NCBI GenBank assembly: GCA_023448955.1
Contig: JAEXJU010000372.1
Coordinates: forward strand, 1 to 10,413
Reading direction: 5' to 3'
Length of the DNA stretch: 10,413 nucleotides
DNA from: Bacteroidota bacterium
GTDB taxonomy: Bacteria > Bacteroidota > Bacteroidia > Flavobacteriales > Weeksellaceae
Position 1 is the stretch's first letter; each line of letters begins with the position of its first letter. The notes below the pieces were generated by a model. That model searched no databases, was not told where the DNA came from, and saw only the letters and a list, made by a program, of their open reading frames with translations. Made by a program: the position numbers and the translations under genes. This document shows positions 1 to 6,585 of this stretch, piece after piece.

Positions 1-940
1 CAATACAGCAAAACAAAACTAATCCCAAAAAGAACAAACTAAGTGACGTTTTCTTATGAAATCTGTCCAGTTCCTGATAATCTCCGCTGATAAGCACTTT
101 GTTGATTATTGGTGCAGAAATATTGAATAATCCCATCTGTGGAACTACGATGATGGAAATGATAGAGAAAATATTGCTGTAGATGCCGTTTTCTTCAAAG
201 CTGATGAATTCGCCAATCATAAAATTATCAATTCTAATCGCAATATAATTTCCGATATTTCCCAAAAATCCAAATAAACTGTAAGAAAAAATCTCCCGGT
301 AGAAATTATCCTTTTTAAAATAACCGACTCCAAAATCCGGTTTGATCTTTTCCAGCCTGTTGGTATAATAACCGTAACCCAGAAGCGACATCAGGAACAT
401 CAGAAAGAAAAATCCGTAAGCGGTTTTCTCTGCAAATCCCAAAAAGAAAAACAGGCAAAACGCACCGAGATTTGCGATTTTCGGAACAAAATTCTCGAAG
501 ATATTGGGAACAACAATTCTTTTGTAATTGGTCAGAAACTTATTAAAAATTGATGATAAGGCAAGAACCAGAACCATTGGCAGGATCAGTCTTTTCATTT
601 CCCACAATTCGGTTTTCTGAAGCTGAGGAAACAGCAGATTTACCAAGAAATAACCTCCGACAAATATTAAGAAATTAATAACCACAGCAAGTAATGAAAG
701 GGAAAGCATATTATGATGTTTGCCGTCTTCACTGACTTTGCTAAAGAATTTGACATTGGAAAAACTCAGTCCGAAAACCACTATCGGGACAATCATCTCG
801 GCAGTTGGTAAGATGTAACGAAGTTTTCCGTAAAATTTCATATCGTAGGGAAAAATAAAAATAGCCGAAAACGTTCCCAGCAAAAAGCCGAGATAACCAA
901 TTATCGAATATTTTACACCTTGTCTTGCTACGACGCTCAT
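1..940 (-). CDS. Polysaccharide flippase (Wzx/PST-type membrane protein), C-terminus off the left edge
   Basis: Integral membrane protein of the MATE/MOP superfamily type that flips lipid-linked sugar units across the inner membrane during O-antigen, capsule or exopolysaccharide assembly. The first 313 codons are visible without a stop; family members are usually 400-500 residues, so perhaps a third is missing. The visible part alternates about nine hydrophobic segments (roughly residues 12-31, 46-60, 80-103, 115-133, 153-170, 173-192, 217-240, 254-275, 299-313) with short basic loops. The segment IRIDNFMIGEF (235-245) followed by NGIYSNIFSI (251-260) is typical of these flippases: an Asp in a membrane helix, then a Gly-x-Tyr. 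The ATG lies 3 bases after the stop of the FkbM methyltransferase gene, so the two are co-transcribed. The exact substrate cannot be told. Fold-level call is firm; assignment to Wzx rather than another MOP exporter is inference from context. Confidence 0.85.
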   Translation of the reverse strand, partial: MSVVARQGVKYSIIGYLGFLLGTFSAIFIFPYDMKFYGKLRYILPTAEMIVPIVVFGLSFSNVKFFSKVSEDGKHHNMLSLSLLAVVINFLIFVGGYFLVNLLFPQLQKTELWEMKRLILPMVLVLALSSIFNKFLTNYKRIVVPNIFENFVPKIANLGAFCLFFFLGFAEKTAYGFFFLMFLMSLLGYGYYTNRLEKIKPDFGVGYFKKDNFYREIFSYSLFGFLGNIGNYIAIRIDNFMIGEFISFEENGIYSNIFSIISIIVVPQMGLFNISAPIINKVLISGDYQELDRFHKKTSLSLFFLGLVLFCCI

Positions 941-943
941 TTG

Positions 944-1780
944 TTATAATTGATGGTTGATAAATAGTGATTGATTATCAATCTGATGCTCTAGAAGATT
1001 AGGCAAAAAAATTATATTATTGATATAATCTTTGTAGTTTTTCAGATTATCAGGATTTTGCTGGTTCAGAAATTCTTCTGTGAGAATTGTTGGTTTCAAA
1101 GTTTGTCTATCCAAATAATTGATGGAATATCCCCAATCTGCAATTTCGGAAATCAAGGTCCAGAGATTTTCCTGGTGATGCCTCTGCTCCATTTCTACCA
1201 TCAGAATTGGTTTATATTGTTTGATTGTTTTTCTGGCGCCTCGCAAAGTCTGCATCTCGTTTCCCTCAACATCAATCTTGATGAAATCAAGTTTTTTAAG
1301 ATTGAGATTTAGGTTATCCAAAGGTTTCACTTCCACTTTCTGAAGGATAGTTTTTTCTTCATTTTTTTCTTTGATGGAAGTTTGCAATGTTCCTCTGGTA
1401 TGGACTTTTTCCCCGTTAATGACAGGAATTTTGAATTCAGCAACCGTTGAAATATCAGATAAGGCCAATGAAAATAAATTAGCTTTTGGAAATAACCGTT
1501 TCAGTCTTCTGAACAGCTGTTGATTAGGCTCGAAAGCGAAAATATTTTCCGGTTTCAGATGATGTTCCAAGGTGTAGAGATAAGCGCCGACATTAGCTCC
1601 AATATCTATAAAAACGGAATCCTTGGTCAATACTTCTTTAATCCAAAGAAACTCCGGCTCCACTTTTCTTTGCAGAAGATTATTGGAAGTAAGACCTTTC
1701 AGTTTTTTGAAAAATCTGCTTTTGTAATAAGTCGGCGAAATGTACTGGAGATTCTCTGCCAGCTTACTGTAAACACTCAT
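944..1780 (-). CDS. FkbM family SAM-dependent methyltransferase
   Basis: Soluble class I methyltransferase of the FkbM (Methyltransf_21) family, 278 residues, a usual length. The SAM-binding glycine loop is VFIDIGANVGAY (56-67), the acidic residue after strand 2 is in FAFEPN (81-86), and the family-typical LDFIKIDVEGNE lies at 164-175, followed by LRGA (179-182) and ILMVEME (192-198). FkbM proteins O-methylate sugars or other small hydroxylated compounds and are common in polysaccharide clusters, where they may methylate a glycan residue; the acceptor here is not known. The gene is the first of a two-gene unit: its stop is 3 bases before the flippase ATG. The N-terminal 40 residues are basic and have no signal peptide. 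No good TAnnTTTG promoter was found in the 166-base upstream spacer, so it could also be read through from the gene at 1947-2813. Confidence 0.88.
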   Translation of the reverse strand: MSVYSKLAENLQYISPTYYKSRFFKKLKGLTSNNLLQRKVEPEFLWIKEVLTKDSVFIDIGANVGAYLYTLEHHLKPENIFAFEPNQQLFRRLKRLFPKANLFSLALSDISTVAEFKIPVINGEKVHTRGTLQTSIKEKNEEKTILQKVEVKPLDNLNLNLKKLDFIKIDVEGNEMQTLRGARKTIKQYKPILMVEMEQRHHQENLWTLISEIADWGYSINYLDRQTLKPTILTEEFLNQQNPDNLKNYKDYINNIIFLPNLLEHQIDNQSLFINHQL

Positions 1781-1861
1781 CGATTTTGATCATAATGAAA
1801 TGAACGGCAAAGAAAAGGCATTTATTTTACAAATCATAAAATTTTGTTAAAATAATAATTC

Positions 1862-1947
1862 TTAAACAAAAAGGACGCAAAGAATTTACCTTCATTATTA
1901 AGAATTTTCTTTAAGTTTCGCAAGGATGCTATCGCTCAGCTAAACTT
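1862..1947. repeat. Possible degenerate dispersed repeat in spacer
   Basis: The spacer between the FkbM gene and the TIM-barrel gene contains GGACGCAAAG (1873-1882) and, about 40 bases on, TTAAGTTTCGCAAGG (1911-1925), two similar CGCAA(A/G)G words, with AT-rich sequence between. An inverted pair AAGTTT (1913-1918) and AAACTT (1942-1947) brackets GC-richer sequence with CGCAAGGATGC and ATCGCTCAGC. The composition differs from the surrounding AT-rich spacer and it has no reading frame. It looks like remnants of an interspersed non-coding element; this is a pattern judgement that cannot be confirmed without the genome. It could also act as a weak terminator for the upstream minus-strand gene, but there is no T-run after the inverted pair. 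Confidence 0.3.
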
Positions 1948-2813
1948 TATCTAAAAAAATTATTTTTCGCAATATAATCTGTGCTGATCTTCAAGCTTTC
2001 GAACATATCTTTATCGCTGGAATCCTGTTCTACAAACCAATGTTTCAGTCCAGCTTTCTCTCTCGCTTCAAAGATTGTTTTGAAGTCAATTGTTCCGTTT
2101 CCTATTTCAGAAAAATCTTTATTTTCTGCTTTCATATCTTTAACGTGCCACAGCGGAAATCTTCTTGGATATTTTTCGAAATAATCCAAAGGATTGAAAC
2201 CAGCCTTTGAAATCCAATAAAGGTCAAGTTCCATTTTTACCAAATCTGAATCTGTATTATCCAAAATAAAATCATAAATTGTATTTTCCTCAAATTTCTC
2301 AAACTCAAAATCGTGGTTGTGATAAGCAAAACCGATTGCTGCTTTTTTCGTCATTAAACCAGATTGATTGAGCAATTCAGGGAGCTTTCTGTAATGTTCC
2401 GCTGTTCTTTCTTCAGGAAAAAGATAAGAACAAACCATATATTTTGAACCGATGAAATATAAATCTTCAACAGATTGTTCCCAATTATTCAGAAGTGTTC
2501 CTTTACTGTTGTGCACAATTCCGGTGGTATGATGAGAACTAATTATTTCCATACCGACATTTTTCAGAATCGTTTGAAATTCCGCTCTGTTTTTCCCGAA
2601 AAATTTTCCATCATAGCCGTAGATTTCAAGCTGGGTAAATCCTAAATTTGCCAACCCTTCTAATGATTTTTCAAGATTTGATGAAACTGCATCTCGGATG
2701 GTGTAAAGCTGTATCGCCAGAGGCTTTTCTTTACTTATCAGATTAGAAGTTCCGCAGGCATATAACCCTAAAATTCCTAGTCCTGAAAGGCTGATGAAAT
2801 CTTTTCTGTTCAT
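1947..2813 (-). CDS. Sugar phosphate isomerase/epimerase-like TIM-barrel lipoprotein
   Basis: Xylose-isomerase-like/AP-endonuclease-2-fold TIM barrel, 288 residues, annotated in this family as sugar phosphate isomerase/epimerase; the actual substrate is unknown. The metal-site signatures are visible: QLEIYG (61-66), YHNHDFEF (164-171), ELDLYW with E195 and D197, WHVKDM with H223, and VEQD with E262. The N-terminus MNRKDFISLSGLGILGLYAC has an Arg-Lys pair in a Tat-like setting (RKDFI), a hydrophobic stretch, and a lipobox LYAC ending at C20, so it is predicted to be exported and lipid-anchored. Tyr at -2 of the lipobox is unusual but tolerated. It is a single-gene unit, divergent from the peroxidase gene over 119 bases; TATCTTTA (minus strand, 2840-2833) is a 7/8 match to the -7 element. 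Function is only known to family level. Confidence 0.85.
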   Translation of the reverse strand: MNRKDFISLSGLGILGLYACGTSNLISKEKPLAIQLYTIRDAVSSNLEKSLEGLANLGFTQLEIYGYDGKFFGKNRAEFQTILKNVGMEIISSHHTTGIVHNSKGTLLNNWEQSVEDLYFIGSKYMVCSYLFPEERTAEHYRKLPELLNQSGLMTKKAAIGFAYHNHDFEFEKFEENTIYDFILDNTDSDLVKMELDLYWISKAGFNPLDYFEKYPRRFPLWHVKDMKAENKDFSEIGNGTIDFKTIFEAREKAGLKHWFVEQDSSDKDMFESLKISTDYIAKNNFFR

Positions 2814-2907
2814 ATATTACGATTCAATTTAATAAAGATATTAATTTATAAATGCTTCGATAGATATTTTTAGTTTAATTTAATACCGCAAATTTCTAAA
2901 CTTGTTT

Positions 2908-2915
2908 TAAATTTG
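2908..2915 (+). promoter_or_regulatory. Candidate Bacteroidetes-type -7 element for the peroxidase gene
   Basis: TAAATTTG matches TAnnTTTG exactly and would place transcription start about 10 bases before the ATG. There is no TTG at 17-23 bases upstream, so the -33 half is missing or degenerate. Confidence 0.45.
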
Positions 2916-2932
2916 ATTTATAATATAAACTT

Positions 2933-3466
2933 ATGAAATACTTACTTGTAATTATGCTATCATTATTCGGATTTTCAAAAAATAAGGCACAGGCCAAATC
3001 GATTCACGGTTTCAAAGTAGAGGCTCTTGATGGTTCTACGATTGATTTTTCTAAATTCAAAGGCAAAAAAATATTGGTGGTGAATACAGCATCCGAATGT
3101 GGATTTACGCCGCAGTATGCAGATCTTGAAAAGCTATCTAAAGCCTACAAAAACAAACTTGTAGTAGTTGGCTTTCCTGCCAATAACTTTGGTGGTCAGG
3201 AACCAGGCTCTAACAAAGAGATCGCTACTTTTTGCCAGAGAAACTATGGCGTGAGCTTTCCTATGGCTGCAAAAATTTCTGTAAAAGGCAACGATATTGC
3301 CCCGATTTACAAATTCCTGACTGACAAAAAAGAAAATGGTGTAAAAAGCACTAAAATCCTTTGGAACTTTACCAAGATTTTGCTGGATGAAAAAGGTAAC
3401 GTTATCGACAGTTTTGTAAGCACAACTAACCCAATGAGCGAAAGTATCACGAAATATCTGAAATAG
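2933..3466 (+). CDS. Exported Cys-type glutathione peroxidase family protein
   Basis: Thiol peroxidase of the glutathione peroxidase family, 177 residues, reducing hydrogen peroxide or lipid hydroperoxides. The mature part has the thioredoxin fold with peroxidatic C56 in NTASECGFTPQY (51-62), Q89 in FPANNFGGQEPG (81-92), and W144-N145 in LWNFTK, i.e. the complete Cys/Gln/Trp/Asn site. The active residue is coded as Cys, not selenocysteine. C101 in TFCQRNYGVSFP is placed 45 residues after C56, similar to the resolving Cys of thioredoxin-dependent members, so thioredoxin-like reductants are more likely than glutathione (inference). Residues 1-21 form a signal peptide with hydrophobic core LLVIMLSLFGF and an AQA cleavage site before K22, so it probably works in the periplasm. 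It stands alone, divergent from the TIM-barrel gene and ending at a shared terminator. Confidence 0.93.
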   Translation: MKYLLVIMLSLFGFSKNKAQAKSIHGFKVEALDGSTIDFSKFKGKKILVVNTASECGFTPQYADLEKLSKAYKNKLVVVGFPANNFGGQEPGSNKEIATFCQRNYGVSFPMAAKISVKGNDIAPIYKFLTDKKENGVKSTKILWNFTKILLDEKGNVIDSFVSTTNPMSESITKYLK

Positions 3467-3474
3467 ATTTTAAG

Positions 3475-3511
3475 AGACTTTGAGACATTAGATGAATAGA
3501 TGAAAGACATC
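3475..3511. repeat. Tandem degenerate 7-8 bp AGAY repeats (five units)
   Basis: Directly after the peroxidase gene five units follow head to tail: AGACTTTG, AGACATT, AGATGAAT, AGATGAA, AGACATC. A further partial unit, AGATTTTA at 3465-3472, overlaps the stop codon. Every unit starts AGA followed by C or T. A related three-unit array lies at 4784-4804. The role is unknown. Confidence 0.6.
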
Positions 3512-3539
3512 ATAGTTCGTTTAAAAAATTACAAAAACG

Positions 3540-3570
3540 AAAAGCGTTCAAATAAAATTGAACGCTTTTT
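3540..3570. terminator. Bidirectional intrinsic terminator between the peroxidase gene and gcvT
   Basis: AAAGCGTTCAA (3541-3551) pairs perfectly with TTGAACGCTTT (3558-3568) around a 6-base loop, and the outer A3540-T3569 pair extends it. T-rich sequence follows on the plus strand, and A-rich sequence precedes it (Ts on the minus strand). It can end both convergent genes, 74 bases after one stop and 36 after the other. Confidence 0.88.
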
Positions 3571-3605
3571 CTATTATCTATAAGTCTATTTAATTTAATA
3601 AGAAT

Positions 3606-4685
3606 TTAAACAAAAGGCAATTTCACCACTTTCGCAGGAATATCTTTGTTTCTGATTCTGATAAAAATTTCCGAGCCCAGCTTAAAATTCGGTTTATCAA
3701 CATAAGCTAAACCTAATCCGATTTTTTTCATTGGCGACATTGTTCCGGAAGTTACTTTTCCAATAACATTTCCCTCTGAATCAACTACTTCGTAATCGTG
3801 TCTTGGAATGGCTTTTTCCTGCATTTCGAAACCGACTAATTTTCTGGAAACACCTTCTGCTTTTTGATGTTCCAGGAACGACTTGTTCACAAAATCTTTA
3901 TCAAATTTAGTAATCCAGCCTAATCCAGCCTCCAGCGGAGATGTGGTATCATCGATGTCATTTCCGTACAGACAAAAACCTTTTTCCAGTCTCAATGTAT
4001 CTCTGGCAGCCAGTCCGCAAGGAATCATTCCAAATTCTTTCCCAGCTTCTGATAGTGCATCCCAGATCTTTTCTGCATTCTCATTATTAAAATAAATCTC
4101 AAAACCACCACTTCCTGTGTAACCGGTGTTGGAAATAATAACATCGTTAAAACCAGCCACAGAACCAACGGTGAAATGATAATATGGAATCGCTGACAAG
4201 TCTGTCCCAGTCAATTTTTGTAGTATCTCAGTCGCTTTCGAACCTTGGATTGCGATTAATGACATCTCATCGGAAGCATTCGTCATTTTTGCTCCGAATT
4301 TTTCATTATACTTGGCGATGTGATTCCAGTCTTTATCTATGTTTGAAGCATTGACTACGACAAAATATTTTTCATCTTCCATTTTGTAAACGATGAGATC
4401 ATCTACAATTCCGCCAGTTTCATTAGGAAGACAGGAGTATTGCGCTTTTCCGTTTTCAAGCGCATCAACATTGTTAGACGTTACAAACTGCAAAAGATCC
4501 TTTGCAGAATCACCTTCGATAAAAAACTGTCCCATATGAGACACATCAAAAATCCCCGCTTTTTCGCGGACAGCAAAATGTTCTTCTGTAACTCCCGAAT
4601 ACTGAACAGGCATTGTGAAGCCAGCAAAAGGAACGATTTTAGCCCCAAGAGAAACGTGTTTATCGTATAAAGCGGTTTTTTTCAT
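3606..4685 (-). CDS. gcvT: Glycine cleavage system T protein (aminomethyltransferase)
   Basis: T protein of the glycine cleavage system, cytoplasmic, 359 residues, full length. It takes the aminomethyl group carried on the lipoyl arm of GcvH and gives ammonia and 5,10-methylene-tetrahydrofolate. Family marks in order: KTALYDKHVSLGAK (3-16), PFAGFTMPVQY (19-29), IFDVSHMGQF (45-54), GGIVDDLIVY (91-100) with the catalytic Asp in the DD pair, SNTGYTGSGGFEIY (185-198), the Arg-rich AARDTLRLEKGFCLYG (226-241), and C-terminal domain signature VTSGTMSP (311-318). It is a single-gene unit; gcvH and gcvP are not in the window, as is usual in this phylum. It converges on the peroxidase gene and diverges from yjdM. 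No glycine riboswitch is visible in the short leader. Confidence 0.97.
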   Translation of the reverse strand: MKKTALYDKHVSLGAKIVPFAGFTMPVQYSGVTEEHFAVREKAGIFDVSHMGQFFIEGDSAKDLLQFVTSNNVDALENGKAQYSCLPNETGGIVDDLIVYKMEDEKYFVVVNASNIDKDWNHIAKYNEKFGAKMTNASDEMSLIAIQGSKATEILQKLTGTDLSAIPYYHFTVGSVAGFNDVIISNTGYTGSGGFEIYFNNENAEKIWDALSEAGKEFGMIPCGLAARDTLRLEKGFCLYGNDIDDTTSPLEAGLGWITKFDKDFVNKSFLEHQKAEGVSRKLVGFEMQEKAIPRHDYEVVDSEGNVIGKVTSGTMSPMKKIGLGLAYVDKPNFKLGSEIFIRIRNKDIPAKVVKLPFV

Positions 4686-4757
4686 CTTTAAAATTTATTT
4701 TTTAATGGTTAGATGGAACACTAAAGGTGTTTTAGGTAGATTTATTTTAGTTGCGCA

Positions 4758-4765
4758 CAAATATA
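4758..4765 (-). promoter_or_regulatory. Candidate -7 element of the gcvT promoter
   Basis: On the minus strand this reads TATATTTG, an exact match to TAnnTTTG, giving a leader of roughly 65 bases before the gcvT ATG. No TTG is seen 17-23 bases upstream, so it is supported by the -7 half only. Confidence 0.5.
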
Positions 4766-4783
4766 AACAAGATTTTATATAAA

Positions 4784-4804
4784 AGATGCTAGATATTAGA
4801 CTTT
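4784..4804. repeat. Three perfect tandem heptads of AGAY type
   Basis: AGATGCT, AGATATT and AGACTTT follow one another with no gap in the gcvT/yjdM divergent spacer, just upstream of the gcvT promoter element. They share the AGAY start with the array at 3475-3511, nearly 1.3 kb away. They are not part of any gene. Confidence 0.55.
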
Positions 4805-4825
4805 AAATAAGCTGATAATTATTAG

Positions 4826-4855
4826 TCTGAACAGATTGCCAATTTATTATCTTTG
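4826..4855 (+). promoter_or_regulatory. Candidate promoter of yjdM
   Basis: TATCTTTG (4848-4855) matches TAnnTTTG exactly; TCTG (4826-4829) is a one-mismatch -33 TTTG with an 18-base spacer. It predicts a leader of about 35-40 bases before the ATG at 4900. Confidence 0.6.
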
Positions 4856-4899
4856 CAAAATTAAAACAGAGACAAAAACATTCATCAATTATAAAAACC

Positions 4900-5232
4900 A
4901 TGAGCGACACCATTCTTTGCCCAAAATGCCAATCCGAATTTACTTATGAACAAGACGGAATGATGGTCTGTTCCCAATGTTTCCACGAGTGGGATCCTGC
5001 GGAAGTTTCATCTGAAGGTAAAATTTTTGATTCCCTGGGAAAAGAATTACAAAACGGTGATTCTGTAATTGTGATTAAAGATTTGCCTGTAAAAGGCGCT
5101 CCAAAACCAATAAAAGCAGGAACAAAAGTTAAAAATATCCGTCTTCGTCCAGATTCTGACCATAACATCGATTGCAAAATAGATGGTTTCGGATCTATGG
5201 CTCTGAAGTCTGAGTTTGTGAAAAAAGCTTAG
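4900..5232 (+). CDS. yjdM: Zinc-ribbon protein of the YjdM/PhnA family
   Basis: Small cytoplasmic protein of 110 residues, full length for the family. The N-terminal zinc ribbon has CPKC (7-10) and CSQC (24-27), followed by HEWDP (29-33). The C-terminal beta-barrel-like PhnA domain carries NGDSVIVIKDLPVKG (52-66), KAGTKVKNIRL (72-82) and HNIDCKIDGFG (88-98), ending in LKSEFVKKA. The family was called PhnA for its position near the E. coli phosphonate genes, but it is not the phosphonoacetate hydrolase also named PhnA, and its molecular role is not established. No phosphonate genes are nearby. Single-gene unit with its own promoter, divergent from gcvT. Family call is firm, function unknown. 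Confidence 0.93.
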   Translation: MSDTILCPKCQSEFTYEQDGMMVCSQCFHEWDPAEVSSEGKIFDSLGKELQNGDSVIVIKDLPVKGAPKPIKAGTKVKNIRLRPDSDHNIDCKIDGFGSMALKSEFVKKA

Positions 5233-5269
5233 TTAGTTTCTGAAAACTGGCTTTTGGCAGACTAATTTT
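5233..5269 (+). terminator. Weak candidate terminator after yjdM
   Basis: TTAGT and CTG at 5233-5242 pair with CAG and ACTAA at 5258-5265 with a small bulge, followed by TTTT (5266-5269). The stem is imperfect and AT-rich, so this is tentative. The spacer 5270-5516 holds no gene. Confidence 0.35.
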
Positions 5270-5307
5270 AAAGCAAATCTCTACAAGCTATCGGCTGATC
5301 GCAAAAT

Positions 5308-5339
5308 AAAAAAGGAAAGTTTTGGCAGGGTAAACTTTC
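5308..5339 (-). terminator. Intrinsic terminator for the ABC ATPase gene
   Basis: GAAAGTTT (5315-5322) and AAACTTTC (5332-5339) form a perfect 8-bp stem with a 9-base loop. On the minus strand the stem is followed by C and then six Ts (5313-5308), so it suits the minus-strand gene ending at 5517, leaving a 3' tail of about 180 bases. Confidence 0.6.
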
Positions 5340-5516
5340 AAAGACTCTGATTGTCAGTTCCAAAGATCTGACTAATTTCCAGTCCCTAAGGCAGAAAGAG
5401 AATTAACCAAAAAATTCCTTTATATTTTCGTTTGACAAAGTTAATAAAATTTCATCATTCAAACAACTGATAATCTATAAGTTATCCATATTTTATCAAC
5501 AAAAAAACTGCTGACT

Positions 5517-6449
5517 TTAAAATTTCAGAAAAACACTTCCAGAAAGAAGATCCGCTGAGTAAACGATAATTATCTTATCATTAATTTTAAGTTTATTCCT
5601 GTAATGGGAACCTGCAAAAAGGCTTTCTAAAACTGAAGCTGCTACTCCACTTTCAGCTATTTTGATCTGATGAGGGAAATAATGTGTTTTGCCTAGATTG
5701 AACTGAACTTTTTCTTCTTCACTAAAAATATTGACTTCTCCTAAAAGTTTTGCAACATAGTCATTGTAAGGATTTTCATAAGTTTCTTTTGGCGAATCAT
5801 TCTGAATCAGCCTGCCATTTTGCAACACCACGATTTTATCCGCCCAAGGTAGCACTTCTTCCAGATTATGAGTGGAAATAATGAGACTCATATTATTTTG
5901 CCTTGCATAACTGAACAGCTTGTCGCGCAATTCGAATTTTCTGGAAAAATCAAGATTACTAAAAGGTTCGTCCAGCAAAAGCATTTTCGGGAGAATAGCC
6001 AGTGCTCTTGCAATAGCCACACGCTGCTGCTGTCCGCCACTCAGATTTTTCGGCAAAACTTTGGCAAAATCTGTTAATCCGACCACATCCAAAAGCTCAT
6101 TAACTTTTTCTTTCTTAGCAGAAAGATTGATATTAGAAATAAATTTGCCCACATTGTCCGAAACTGTGGCGTATGGCATCAGATCATAATTCTGTGCTAC
6201 GAATTTCATTTTCGATTCTCCCGGCACAAGATTTCCTTTTGGGCCAAACAATTTTTCACCATCAAAAATAATTTCACCGCTCTGCCAGTCCATCAGTCCG
6301 TATATAAGGCTTAGCAAGGTTGATTTGCCGCAGCCACTTTCACCCGCCAAAGCAACGATCTGACCTTCATCTACATTCAGGTTCAGGTTTTGAAACAAGG
6401 GATTATTGGTCTGATAATTGAAATAAAGATTTTTGACTTCTAAGAGCAT
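5517..6449 (-). CDS. ABC transporter ATP-binding protein, FbpC/PotA-like, no permease nearby
   Basis: Cytoplasmic ATPase subunit of an ABC transporter, 310 residues. All nucleotide-binding motifs are intact: Walker A GESGCGKST (36-44), Q-loop Q86 in FVAQNYDLMPYATVSDN, signature NLSGGQQQRVAIARAL (135-150), Walker B MLLLDEP (156-162), D-loop SNLD (164-167) and switch H194 in STHNLEEV. The QQQRVAIARAL context and the C-terminal extension (about 240-310, with HYFPHQIKI and an ending in GSVFLKF) look like the TOBE-type regulatory domain of importer ATPases for iron, spermidine, molybdate or similar substrates. The domain is shorter than in typical PotA/FbpC proteins. No permease or binding protein is in the window, so import versus another role is not settled. 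The divergent YceI gene shares an 136-base spacer measured from its chosen start. Confidence 0.92.
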   Translation of the reverse strand: MLLEVKNLYFNYQTNNPLFQNLNLNVDEGQIVALAGESGCGKSTLLSLIYGLMDWQSGEIIFDGEKLFGPKGNLVPGESKMKFVAQNYDLMPYATVSDNVGKFISNINLSAKKEKVNELLDVVGLTDFAKVLPKNLSGGQQQRVAIARALAILPKMLLLDEPFSNLDFSRKFELRDKLFSYARQNNMSLIISTHNLEEVLPWADKIVVLQNGRLIQNDSPKETYENPYNDYVAKLLGEVNIFSEEEKVQFNLGKTHYFPHQIKIAESGVAASVLESLFAGSHYRNKLKINDKIIIVYSADLLSGSVFLKF

Positions 6450-6466
6450 TTTATGAAAATTGTTTT

Positions 6467-6494
6467 TTGAAGTATAATAATTTTATTATTTTAG
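6467..6494 (+). promoter_or_regulatory. Candidate promoter of the YceI lipoprotein gene
   Basis: TTG (6467-6469), a 17-base spacer, then TATTTTAG (6487-6494), a 7/8 match to TAnnTTTG. Transcription would start near 6500, giving a leader of about 85 bases to the ATG at 6586. Confidence 0.45.
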
Positions 6495-6585
6495 CAAAGA
6501 ACGTAAAACTAAATAACAAATTAAAATTTTCTGAGTGAAAACCAGGCTAATGGACACTCAGATTTCTAAAATCCCACAGTCTGAT

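Noticed and set aside
3098..3100. Selenocysteine in the peroxidase active site
   Set aside because: The codon is TGT (Cys), not TGA, so no recoding is needed.
4686..4757. Glycine riboswitch or other regulatory RNA in the gcvT leader
   Set aside because: The predicted leader is only about 65 bases and AT-rich. It has one small hairpin (AACAC 4717-4721 with GTGTT 4727-4731), too little for a glycine aptamer.
4900..5232. Phosphonoacetate hydrolase (the other protein called PhnA)
   Set aside because: The 110-residue zinc-ribbon protein has no relation to that enzyme; the name is shared only.
5342..5388. Direct repeats in the yjdM/ATPase spacer (GACTAATTT at 5260-5268 and 5371-5379, CTGA words)
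   Set aside because: Too short and degenerate, with no regular spacing; no CRISPR-like or tandem structure.
5481..5491. DnaA-box-like TTATCCATA
   Set aside because: A single box with a mismatch and no cluster, no dnaA or dnaN nearby; chance match in AT-rich sequence.
6450..6534. Promoter for the ABC ATPase on the minus strand
   Set aside because: Only partial matches such as GTTCTTTG were found without correct -33 spacing, so no site is called.
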